DNA of 64,000 nt. Origin: Ampullaceana balthica (taxonomy: Eukaryota; Mollusca; Gastropoda; Lymnaeidae). Below, piece after piece: positions 22,119 through 35,200 of this stretch (position 1 is the first letter of the stretch; each line of letters begins with the position of its first letter). The notes under the pieces were generated by a model that searched no databases, was not told the DNA's origin, and saw only the letters and a program-made list of their open reading frames with translations. The DNA lies in the NCBI GenBank assembly GCA_944989445.1, contig CALYLW010000054.1:62001-126000 (forward strand). Reading direction: 5' to 3'. Both the position numbers and the translations under genes were made by a program.

Positions 22119-25100
22119 ATTACATTTTTCATGACCCAAATATTACTTGCCAGTTTATCAAACCTTCATTATCTTTGTGATAATTTGTGTTTACACTTAT
22201 TGAGATATCCTTCTGGCTTCTGAGAAGTTCACAAATTGTCAAGACTTGACTATAAGCGACTAGAGTAGGAAATTGTGGTTAAAAGCATGATCTTCTTTTT
22301 GGGTTTGTTTGCAGACATAGAATTAGAATGAGCATTAAATCTAAAAATTAGAATATGAAAGTTTAAAATCCCCCCCCTCCCCAAAAAAAAAGAAGAAGAA
22401 ATCAATTAACAAGTAGGAAATAATTTTTAGACATTTTGAAATGAAATGCCCAAACGTGAATAAAATATAAAATCTGCCTAATACAAAAATAAGATTTAAC
22501 TTAAGTCTACAGTACATTCAGTTTAAAAGTTACAATGGAAACCACAAGATTCTATACTTAGGTAAAATTGTGAATTTAGTTTAATCCATTGGAGCCAACG
22601 TACAAAATATAAATGATGCAGGGAGGATGTTTATTACAATATGGACTGTCTGTCAACTATTTTATGTGTTCATTATTATTTCAAAAGCACAGATATTGGG
22701 TGACATTTTGGCTAAAGATAATCATATTATTTTGACTATTTAGAATACTTGATGATTGTAAGAGAATAGGTTATCTGAAAGATCATAATTTTGTTCAAAT
22801 TAGTTCTTTTTAGGATAAATGACATAAATAGAACAATTTGTTTTTGTTTCTCTTTTGTAATTTATTTTCATAGGTAATATTTGTCAAGCTGTAACGTTTG
22901 GAAAAAAATGTGATCTATTTTGATTGTGATTAAAACTATATTTACAAATGACACAATTGCAACTATCTGTTATAAAAAAAAATCCCCAATTTTTTTACAT
23001 CCATGTAATGTACCATCTTGAATCTTGATTTTGTTTAGCCTTTAGATGAGGTGATCACCAGGTTTGAGGTTAACCATAGCCTGTCCCTGCTGTCTGTTTC
23101 CTTTGACTTAAACTTCATTATTTACTTTCTTTTGTGTGTTCATGCATGTTGTGCCATAGAATGCCCTAATTCATGTTTTTCTAGTGAATTCTAGTGAATA
23201 TTTCTAAAAGGAACTTTTAAAAAAATAATTTTTTCGCTGCTCTGAATGAGCCATTGAAATAAGTCCAGCTTCATTAGTAGCTTAGTTTTCCTTAGTTAGA
23301 ATATATTGTTTAAAATTGCCCTGAATTATTTGATCTTATAAAGACTCAATTCTACTACAATGTACTAGTTTACAGGGTACTGAAAGGGGAAATTATTAGT
23401 CACCAACATATACATCATGTCTATTTGTTAAGACATTTAAGTTTTATCAGGGAGGGCCAAGGAAACAGATCACACTCTTAAGATAATTGGTTCAAGAGCA
23501 CTTCATTTTCACTGGGCGTGAAGTCAGAGTTTACTGTAATTGAATCTTAGTAATAGAAATTGGATTAGCCTTGACCCTAAGTAAGAAATAGCAAAGACAT
23601 GGCTAGGCATAGCTATACTGTTCCAGGATTTATCAAAATAGATAAGATCTGTCCAAGTCAAAATAAAAAGTAAAAACTTTTCATTAGACCTGTGTTATTT
23701 TTATTTAACAGCTCACATGAATTTGTTGACCTTATTTTCTGGGGCTTGTGCCTAGTTCATTGATTTTAACGCCTTTACCATAATCTTAATTGTTCACCCT
23801 TTGTGGACTTTACTGGTTGGAGGCTTCAAAAAACAAAACAACTTAATAAATAATATTTAAAGCTGTGTTATAATGATAATTATAATACTTCTATTAAATG
23901 AACATGTTTATTATTATGTATTCATTTTTAAGTATATGACATTGCACTGCCTGATTATACCATAGAAGCTGTCAAAAATATACATTCATCAGAGTTTTAA
24001 TAAGAATTGAAATAAACATGTTAAACATATGAAGTGATCGAATAGGAATTATAATTGTTAATCAGTTAAGATAAGATTTGTTGACAATGTCATGAGCCTA
24101 CAAGAAATATGTTGTCTAATGCACCCATCTTTAAGATAGGGAGAGCATTTATAGTTTGAAGTTGGAAAGTACACTGGCAGATAACATTGGTAGTGATTAC
24201 TACAGAAAAACAGTTTAAGCATCCTCATTCTGTGTATATACAGTACTAAATATCATTGAATCAGCAACTAAAAATTCTACTTTCATTTTACTACTGTTAA
24301 TAACCATTTTGGAGACCTTTATTTTTGTCAGTCCAAAACTTTAAAAAAATAATAATAAAATAAAAATTCCAAGTTTCTTAGCCAGGAAAGAAACCAAAAT
24401 CAATGTCTAATATTTTTTGGTTTACGTTCTATAAAGATTTTACTGCTTGTCTGTATGTAGGCCAACAGCTAATCCTGTTATTTTGTCCATTTCTTGGTAC
24501 AGCCTTTTCCTTGAGTGGATTTTGTTTTGTCTTTTATCTGTTCTTATGGATTACATGTACTTGCAATTGCAGGCATTGCTTGTACAGATAGGAATAATCT
24601 ATGGCACCTTTCAATTTGATGCAACAACTAAAGAGATTGTTAAAAACTTCTTCAACACTATTCTGTGATGGTCACCTTAATACATTAGTACTGATATGTT
24701 ACAGTATATGTTTTATTTTTTCTTATATTGGATTATTAAATTGAAGCTATTTTGTAGTAACTGATTCCAGTTTTTAATATCTCCTTAACCTATGACATCT
24801 TGTTGATTCCCGTTTGTTTTGACATATTCACAGAGATGTGTCCATTTTCAAAATGATAAGATTCAATTTATATTTAGCTCAGGCTTAAATTAGATCTGTG
24901 TGGTATTTTCATATACATGTACATGTATATATAGTTTTTTTATGAAGGAACCACTTAACAATTTAGTTTTAAAAAGCCCAATAGCTTTTCATTTTTTAAT
25001 ATTATAAATTGTCCAATTAGGCTTAATTATTTTGTTACGCTACTGAAAGCAGCATTATATCCAGAGACGTAGCAACGACTTGGCATCGGGGCAGTTGCCA

Positions 25101-26120
25101 AGGGTGCAGAGTGCAAATCCTTCGATAATCAATTTATTCTGTATAATTTAGTATTTTCCCTATTTCTCAAGGACACCAAAAATGAATTAGCCAAGGGCGC
25201 GGAGAACCTAGTTAGGCTTCAGATTATATCAGAATCTGATACTGCTTTTAGTCTGGAATAAATCTAGAATAATTTGGACATCAAATGCTGGCTACATTTC
25301 TGTGTAATAATTTTATTCCACATAACCACCGATTTTTGTGATGGCTTTACGTAAAGGTAAATTTTATCCTCAATGAAACCTTAGTCAAGGGTTTACCTTA
25401 AGTGTACACTATGGGCCCTACCTCCCTGTAATCGTACACACATTTTATTAGATTGTAGTGTCCGTGGCTTAATATTTTGGCATCAACTAATGGTTGAAAA
25501 CATTTTTAGGCATTTCCTTTAAAAATAAAAAGTGGAACTCTCATTTTTGACATTATACTCAATATTAGTCAATATTATAGTAGGTGAATGTAATTACAAT
25601 AATAATTTTTATTAGGATGTTACGGAATTTAAAACTCTTTTTAGCAAATGTTTCACATCTCATTTTATTTGGTTCTTTAAACAGGGGATTATGGTGGCTT
25701 TTGCTTTCATATTGTTTTCTCTGTAAAATCCCCTGGGGATATTGCTGCTGAAATATTTCTCGGCAGATAAAACAATAAAAACTTGCTGAAGAAGCCTTCA
25801 GCACAAACAATTTCTACTTGGGTTCTCCTTAAACTAAAAGTTTTATCAGGTTTGTTTACATTAATAGTTTACCTCCTTAAGCTTTATCCCAGTACAACCC
25901 TCTTCTGATTTTAAAAATACCACAACTCAACATCTAACAGGCTTCCATTTGGACATGAACATTTCTTGTGAGTTTCAATATGTTTCTCACCTACATTTGC
26001 CTTACTGGATAATCCAAGCAGGATCTAGCAGCTGAAAAAAAAGGCATTTACTTTTAAACCAGAAAACAGTGTTGCTGTTCTTTCCTGTGAACAAAACCAT
26101 TCATTGTTGCTTTTGGGGAA
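22119..26120. other. Upstream flank of MTSS1, no gene seen
   Basis: AT-rich non-coding sequence. Short reading frames at 24403-24668 show no family motif. A degenerate repeat fragment with AGCCAAGGGCGCGG-type sequence lies at about 25070-25215. The 5' UTR of MTSS1 must end at 26120, but its start cannot be placed. Confidence 0.5.
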
Positions 26121-26201
26121 ATGGAGGAACCAAAAACTAATCCTGAAAAAGATGTTGGAATACTTGGAGGACTGTTTCAAACAGTTGTCAATGACTTAAG
26201 G
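26121..26201 (+). CDS. MTSS1: MTSS1 exon 1 (start codon)
   Basis: Starts at ATG 26121 and encodes MEEPKTNPEKDVGILGGLFQ then TVVNDLR. Donor AAGG-GTAAAT. It aligns with the family's N-terminal first helix of the I-BAR domain. Confidence 0.93.
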
Positions 26202-29200
26202 GTAAATATATATATTTTTCAATTGAGAAATCCTTTTAGAGGGAATTCTCTTAGTACAGGGGAAATAATAAAATATTTAAATAATGTAGGTTTCTTAACA
26301 ATGCAGGCTTTTTACTTTTTAAGATATTTAAGTACATAATTCTATTAGCTAAAGAGAGAAATTTATTTAACTGCATTAATTTTTGTCTGCTAAATGGCGA
26401 ATTTTACTTGTTGCAATAAAATAATAATAATAATACACTTTATAAAAATATACATTTGTTGCCTTGATGAAAAATTCCATTTACATGTTTCAAAACAAAT
26501 ATTTATTATTTATGCAAGTTGTGGGCAATAAATTTTATTTGACCACCTTTTCATGAAACATGATCAACTAATGAAGATCAAACACTCGTGATAGTCTTTG
26601 AATGCCGGAAATAATGAAACCCTGACCAATTAAGAATAGTCTGTTGGTGTAAATGGAGAGGTGTCCAGTAATTACTGTAGGCAACCACTAATGCCTGCTG
26701 TTCTAGGTTTGTGATAGTATCACATAAGTGCCAGCCAAATTAGCCCGAATGCTTTTGTTTTATATGCCATGTACTGAGTATTCAGTTTGTTGCTGCAAGG
26801 ATATTTTAATTACATTCAAACACTTCTTTAACAATCCTAATTACAAGCACTTTAAAAGTATGAAGATCAAATTTAAAAAAAAATAATTTTTGCACACATT
26901 GTTTGGTGTTTGATTTATTCTGGATTAAACATTTTTATGGTCTTGAGATATTTCAAAATTATAAATTTTAAAGTAACTGGCATTAAAAAAGCTGTTTGAC
27001 ATTTATGAAATAAAGGAGTTGACATAATTTTTCAAGATTGACAGTTGTGCCACACATGATTATTATAGTCCTATAAGTCTTTAGCGTGAAGTGTCTATTC
27101 TTTGAACTGTTAGATAAAAAGAACTTGGAAACTGTGAAGTGAAAAATTTACTTCCCTCCATCTTAAAGTAGGATAATTTCAAGACAGCCATAATTCATAT
27201 ATGATCATGCATACACAATTAAATGTAACCATCCATAATTTATTGTTATTTGTGATCTTCACTACCCATAGTATTAATTAAAAGTTTAAAATTGTTTTTA
27301 CAATGAAAAGGTTTTACCCTGGGCACTGGGGCAACATTATTTTTTTAAAGGGGCAAACATGAAAACGTATGATTTAATCTGATCACCATTTTGTTCAGAT
27401 GTTTTTAAATATATGTAATAATATGAAATATATAAGGTAGATTTTAATTCATAATCATAAATTGATTCTGTAAGTGCAGTGTCATGTCCTTTAGTTCTTG
27501 TTTAATTAATTGCTGGTGGGATAAACATTTTTATCCTTTTATCTCTCTAGGGTAGCTCCCCAATATGGGAAGATTTCACTTACAAGTCCATGAAACTTCA
27601 CTCTTCACTCAAGTAAGTTTGATGAGATAAGAAAATATTAAAAGTTTATAGCTGTATTGATTTTTTAAAAAAAATTACAGGGAATGTGTGGGGGTCTTGG
27701 TGTTTTTTGCTTAACTGCCTATGCTAGTCCAGCGTGCTTACCGTGCTCTTAACTTCAAAACTTAGCTTAAATATAAAATATTTGATACGATGACTTATGA
27801 AAGGGTTCCTCGATATATATTGGAGGTAGAATGATTAAAACATTGTGGACCCTCATTGCATATTGAAGAAGAGACATTATCAAATTTTTATTACTAAATG
27901 GCATCATGTAGAATTAGGCTGTTATTTTGGAGATGGAAAAACTTCAAATGACTGAAATGTAACAGAACAGTTGAAATAAATATAATTTTAGTTTCCACAG
28001 ATTATTTTGGTTGTTGTTGTATAAAATATAATCCCTTCATAGGACCACTGTGGTTACTATTGGTGCCTTTCTTGAAGCCTTTCAGAAAGTAGCAGATATG
28101 GCTACAAATTCTAAAGGTAAGTAGGTCATTCAAATGTTCTACCTAAATAACAAAATTTTGAATATTGTATCAATTGATGCTAATATTTTAATAAAGAAAC
28201 ATACACATGTAAGAAAAACATAGATAACCACAAAAGAAGTTTTTTCCCTAAAATCTTTTGATGGTATTAATACAGAGAGAGACTGACTTAGATTGTATTT
28301 GAAAAACAAATTTCTTAGCAACTACATATCTATAGGCCTACAAGCTAAGTGTCTGTATTTTGCTGTTGAGGGCTTTCTACCAAGGGCATCAACTTCTTTC
28401 AATTGTTTCTCAGAATTTCCTCTACCTTGTTACATTTGTTATTGGTTTAGTCTAATTATTCCTCCCAATACTCTTAGATAATAAGACAATTTAAAATTAC
28501 ATGTTTTAACTGCACTTAAGAGTTTCATAATGTTCTCAAGTATAATTTTTTTCCCTCTAGAAAACTGGATTTAAAAAATAACATAAATTAATTCTTCTCT
28601 GTGCTGTTACGTGGATGCATGAGTTAGACTACTTGAACTACTCCTAGCTATAGACACTTTGTATCCATGTGAATGACACTCGGAACTTGAGCATTCAAGT
28701 ACCAGCTCCTCCCAGAGTTAATTTTACAACATGTGCATCATTTATTTCAATCCCTTCAGGCCAATTTTAAAAAAGAAAATATGTTAGTTATTGTAAGACC
28801 AGTAATATTTCATTTAAACTTTCTAAGCTTTTTTTTTCCTTGACTCAGTTCATGTTTTTTTGTTTCAAGCTCATTCAATGTTTTTCACTCGTCTTTCTTT
28901 TAGGTTCTGAAAATATATGGTTTACATTGAATTTTTTCAGTTCAGCAGTATTTTTCTAATTATATTAATGAGATGAACTGTTTAGCTTTCATTCAGTCAT
29001 AATCAGTATGTCTAAATCCTACCTGTTATTAATGTCCAAATAATTAGCTGGTTAGTAATGTACTCATTCATATTGAACTTTAGCTAAATAAATTATTTCC
29101 TTTTTGCTGAAATATACAGTACATTTCAATACATACAATACATAGATGTAATATAAATATTTTCCAGAATTATTATTTCTTTCTCCCATTATTTTAAAAA

Positions 29201-32200
29201 AACATTGCAGTTTAATGTTCATTGCGTTTTGTTGTAATCGGTGATACAATCATACTGACATATGTTTTCTCCTCCTAATCACACTAATAACATTTCCTGT
29301 TGTGCAATTTTTTGGCCATCTCTATTGAATAAAAAGCTACCACTGGATGTATTTCCATTTCATTTATACATCAAAACACTCTCAAGTGTCTTAAGTGGTT
29401 ACAAACTAAAGTCATTCAAATGATTCATTGGCTGTGATCCAATGGTAAATATGTAATTTGAAATGATGGAGTTTTAAACACTTGAGATTAGAAAGACATA
29501 CAAATATGTATGCTCCATTAAATCTTATCATCAATGATAAAGTTAAGTCATCTTTTTTTTTACCCTAGAATAAAATAATCAATATAGTATAATGATTCAC
29601 AAGTTGTAACATTTTGTGGGTTTGTCCAGTTTTTATATCATTTGGATCTGCGAAACAAAGGGTTTTATTTATCAAACTTTTCTTATTCAAATTTTTTATT
29701 GGCAGTGAGCCAATGGATAAATATATAATTTGAAATGAAGGAGATTTAAAGAAAAAAAGATTTTTTTAAAAAGACCAATAAAAAATAAATGTGTTCCAAT
29801 AAATCTTATGATATACTTAATTTTATAATCTAAGAGAGTTTCGAATTCCATAATTTCAAATGATTTTTATGAGCTTGCTACACATTAGATATTTTCTATT
29901 TGGATATTTTTATTTAAGCCTCATAAAAAATTATCTGAAAGGAGTGTGATTAGTACTGAAAATGGATGGGTATGAACATTTGTTTATAAATATCATGACA
30001 GTCGGTAGCTTAATTTTTTTCCCTGGGGTTTGTAAAATAAACTTAGTTTAAGAATGCATAATTTAATATTTGTAAATGTAAATCTTAATTTTTAAAAATT
30101 CCTAACAACTGTTTTTTTAATTGAATGACTATTTGGGTATATGCATTTGAATAAGCAATAGAAGAATTTTATATTTTATGTTAAATGAACATTAAATTTC
30201 CAATATTAAATACATGTAACACTAATAAAAATAATAATAACTGAATACATATTTACCATCTTATGTGAGTTCAGTGAAACCTTATTAAAAAGAAAACACC
30301 TACATGTATTGAAAATAGAAATCTAAGTCCTACCTTAATAAAAAAATAAAAATTCAATTCAATGTAACTTATTCCAAACATAATGTTGTAGGGTATACCC
30401 ATTAAAAACTTTTTAATGAACCATTGGAAATAATGGACATGTACTAAAATTATTTAAAGTTTTTAAACTTTCTTATTGATGATTTAAAAACATTTTTTAA
30501 AAAATTTACAGGTGCTACAAGAGAAATTGGTTCAGCTTTGACCCGTTTATGTATGCGGCATAGAAGTATAGAATCCCATTTAAAAGTTCTAACTAGGTAA
30601 ATTAAATTAAATTCTTACATCTAACAAATGTAAGAAATGTAATATTATGTCTATAAAAATGTACATAAATGAAAATAGGTAACATTTTTAAATATTTACT
30701 TTTATTGTTTGCAATTTTTATTTTTACAGTAATATATTTCATTTCACTAATTTGTATCATATTAAAATCATATTCCTAAATAAAAAGATGTTTTCTTTAC
30801 TTATAGTAATCTTTCAAATGAATCTCATTTTGTTAATCGTTAACAGCTCTATAGTTGACAATCTAGTGGCCCCCTTACAAGAAAAATTAGAAGATTGGAA
30901 AAAAGCTGTAGCCCAGCTAGACAAAGACCATTCAAAAGGTTTGATCCATTGTGACTTCAAATATCTTTTCAAAGTCTTAGTTTAATTTATTGATTTTTAT
31001 TGGAACAAGAAATTATTATTTTTCTTTGTAAACAGGAATCAGTTGTTTTAATAAAATATAATTATATGATACACACAGATATGCTGTGCTTTATGTGTTT
31101 TTAATGGGCTTTCTCGGCAATGTTTATAGCTATTACTAGATATTATAAGAAATGAAAATTAAAGTATTTACAAGGTAAAATTCTTCTTATTGTAATCTTC
31201 AGAATACAAGAAGGCTAAACAGGATATCAAAAAGGCTGCATCAGATACCATGAGGTTACAAAAGAAGGTCAGGAAAGGAACTAGTCATGGTGAGGACTTT
31301 TTATCTTTCAAAAGCAGAACAATTTATTAAGTTCAGCATAGTACTAGGATATATGCAAACAATTTGCTCATGTCTTCAATAAAAAGTAATTTTTTTTAAA
31401 GTCACAAAATAGCTCCATAATGTCAATCAATAGTAAGGAACAATTAGTCTCAAAATACTCTAGCAACTAGTACTTCTTAGAATGATATTTGTTTGGTCTA
31501 GGAATTTTCGTATTGGGGAGGGGGAATTTAGTTATTAGTAGCTAAACTGCTGTAGGTTTTAGGAATCAATATAAACAATTTTGAATTTAAAAAATATATT
31601 CTTTTTGTTTTTGTTTTCACACACAAAGCTAAGTCAAATTATACAATTGTAAGGAATATTTGATAGGCTGCAAAAAACTATGTTGTTACCTGTAACCAGT
31701 TGGAACTAATACAATTAAATAACAAATTTTTATTTAAAATATACTGACAAAAACACACTGGCAAATTAAAATACAAAAATAAAAAACACACCAAAAAAAA
31801 ATCCCCAGCAATTTTAAAGTAAATCTTCATAAAACCTTTGTGATGTAATTTTAGAAGACTCCTGCTGTACCCCCTCTCTCTCCCCCCTCTCTCCCCCTCC
31901 CCACCACCTCATTTATCTTCACCTATCATGTTTATTATTTTTAGGAAAGAGTGGAGCAAAGTATATTTAACCTTGAACTGAAAAGACAGGACAATTAAAA
32001 ATTTAAAAAATTCTTGTTTGGAGAGTATTATTTTGTGAATTGTGAATCTCAGCCAGTAAACCAAATCAGAATATCAGGCAAACAAATATTTCTAGATAAA
32101 TAGTTCATCACTTAAGTGACAGTCATTTATTACAATTTTTTAAAATATCGTTATGATTTGTCAATGCCAAAGAGAAGATAAGTGCTCTCTTAAAATTATT

Positions 32201-35200
32201 TTTAAAAAATTATGTTTCGAATTCTCTTCCCCAACAATGCCATGAATGTTTATCTGGATTTTAATTTATTCCATGGGTTTAAGCTAATTAAATAAAATAT
32301 ACTTCAAAGTAACTCAGTTTTTACGAAATTTGTTTTCTTTAAAAAATAATTTATGATTTGTTTACCTATGATCCATCATCTATGTTGCATTAAATCATAA
32401 GTTTAGCAGTTCCGACTAGGAGCAGCCCATACTAAGTTTTTAAAAACAAATTTGTTAACCTTGCATTATTTTCTCAAATTGCAAAGATTGTTTTAAAAAA
32501 ACAACAACATTTGTTAACATTTATTAAACGTTTTGCTTTTAAATTTAAAAATAATTTAAAACACAGAGTCATTGCTTTTAAACATTAAAAGATATAATAA
32601 CTCTTAAACTTGTTGCTTCCTCCCTGTGGGAAAGTTTCATGGTAGTTTTCTGTTTCTCTTTGTTGTGATCTTCATTCTTTAGCTCAAAAAAAGAAATTAT
32701 TTCTCTAGTTTGCATCTGAAAAGAAATTTTTTTTTCTATAATTTCTATAATATTCATCCACCCATCCATCCATCCTTCCTTCAAATCTTGTAACGTAAAA
32801 TTAAACCACTTCTGATGGTCCTAGAGATCTCAAAATATTACCACATATAATTCGTGGATAACAATGCATTGTATCAAAATTTCAGATAGATCGAATGTAC
32901 TGTAATTAAATTAATGCACTTTTAGTTTTTGTCTATATAAAATATTATCACTGGCGTCAATGAGCCATGCCTCAATTCGCCCTAGAGGGATACAATTATT
33001 ATAACTTTTAAAAGTACTATCAATATCAAGTCTTGCTAGACAAAATATAAGCGTGATCGATTGCCGACATGGGGGTATGAGGTTCAATTTTCAGTTAGGG
33101 AAAATGTTGTTTTTTTGTATTATACATAAATTTGTAATGAATAATCTTTCTTTTTACCACTATCACATTTAAGTTATTGACAATGAAATTTAACTAATTA
33201 AATTGAATTTATAAGGTCGAAAAATCAATTTAAAAAAATGTTGAAACTAAAAAGTAGAAAATAAAATAATGTAAAAAAATATTTTTTTAAAAAGGACGCT
33301 TTTATTTACATGTAGAAAGTGCATTAAAAAGAAGAAATTAAAAATTTTCTATGAAAACAGGTGAAATCGGTGAACATATCTACTGCACATAAAAGCGTGG
33401 GGCGTTCATCACAACTCTATCGTGTACAAGGCTGCGAAACATAAAAACAAATTTGGATGAATATTAATAAACAGTAAAAGTTTCACATCTTTGATCATAT
33501 AAATGCTACTATCACATTAATTAGAAATATTAATCTATATGTAAGAGAATAGTTGCAATGAGAAATGATTTGTGATGGGCGCCCCACACTTTTATGTGCA
33601 GTAGATAGGTTCACCGATTTCACCTGTTTTCATAGAAAATTTTTATTTTCTTCTTTTTAGTGCACTTTCTATATGTAAATAAAAGCGTGTCCTTTTTAAT
33701 AAAAGATTTTTTTACATTATTTTTTTCATAACTACATTTCAATGTTTGCTTCATTTTTTTTTCTTTTCTCAATACTTTCACAAGATGAGATGAGCATTAA
33801 GGTATAATGCCATCAATTGTCTTGTCAATCCTCATGATGAAAAGATAAAGTCATAATACAAGATGTTTAAAAGCAACAACAACAAAAAAACATTTTAAAT
33901 TATTTCAGCACGTTTACATTAATAAAATGCAAGCCTTTTGGTTTATGGCTCAGTTCTGTTCCATTCTTGTTTGGATGCTATGAATATTTGATTGAGGTCT
34001 GAACCTTACACAGAGCCGTGAACTATCCTGGCACACTAACACAATGTCCACTCTGTCTGTGGATCTTTGTTTCATTTCCCAACTGGGTATTGGCTTTGGC
34101 ATGGATTTTGTTTGCTCAACTTGTTCTCAGCCTGTAAAGCCCGGGCAAGAATGCTCATGTGCTGACAAACAAATCCACAAGGTCATTTGAAAGCAATTAG
34201 TTCAGCTTTGGGCAATTCTTATTAGATTCTGACCTTTTAAAAATTGTAATTCTGTTTCTTTTTAAAAATTTTAGTAATTGTTTTTGAAATATTTAAATAT
34301 TTGAAATTTTAGATTTTATGGAATGAAATTGTTTGTGGGGTGCAGAACTAAATCCTTATCTTCCGTATGTTTTATTTTCAGGCAAGTCAGACATGCATCA
34401 CAAGTTAGAGAGCGCCATGTTGGAGGTCAACTCTAAATACCACCAGTTAGAGGAGACAGAGAAAAACTCGGTCAGGGCAGCTCTTATAGAGGAGAGGTCA
34501 AGGTTTTGTCTTTTTATCACCTGCCTTAAACCATTTGTTGTGAGTCTCTTTAATAATTTTTTTTTAATTTCCATTAAAAATTGATATAAAAATTGTTCAC
34601 TTGTCATTTATTTTCTATATTTAAAATTTTCAAAAGAAGTAATGAGAATAAATAAGAAATAATTATATTACATCACAACTTTATTCAGTTGCTTGGGTAT
34701 TTCTTATCGTTTGCTACAGTATTTAGTTTACATGGGCTTTTAGCTTCTGATCCTATGCACTGCTATCTTGTCCATGTTGTTGTTCATCTCCAGGATCATG
34801 AGCTGAAACTTCTGACAGAGATTTCTCACATAGGTGAAATCATGGAGAGCTTGTGTCTACAAGCCAGTGATCCTTCAGTCCTACCACCCTCAAGTGAGCA
34901 GGTTATACTGGATCTTAAAGGTGTTGATGGTGCAACTTGGAGCTTAAATCAGGTAGGTGCTCATACATGAATGAGGTTGTTGGTACACAGTTGATGACAG
35001 ATTATCAAAATTACCTTACTAACACAGCTGATGAGAATTGGAAGAAATTTTACTTTCAGCTTGCATGAAGTCAGATTTGCTGAGCAGCTTTCTTTTAGGA
35101 AATTTCAGCGGTTTCCGTTTATACCAAGGGTACATTTTTTAGCATGAACTTCACAAGCCTTATTTTAACGTTTTTAGTATTTAAAATATAGTTGATGCTA

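Noticed and set aside
24403..24668. Hydrophobic short frames upstream of MTSS1
   Set aside because: AT/T-rich composition gives chance Phe/Leu/Ile runs; no start context or family similarity.
31944..31970. Possible alternative MTSS1 exon reading GKSGAKYI then stop after TTTTTAG
   Set aside because: Phase-compatible after exon 6 but very short and ends at once; similarity to GKSD of exon 7 is probably chance. A poison exon cannot be excluded without RNA.
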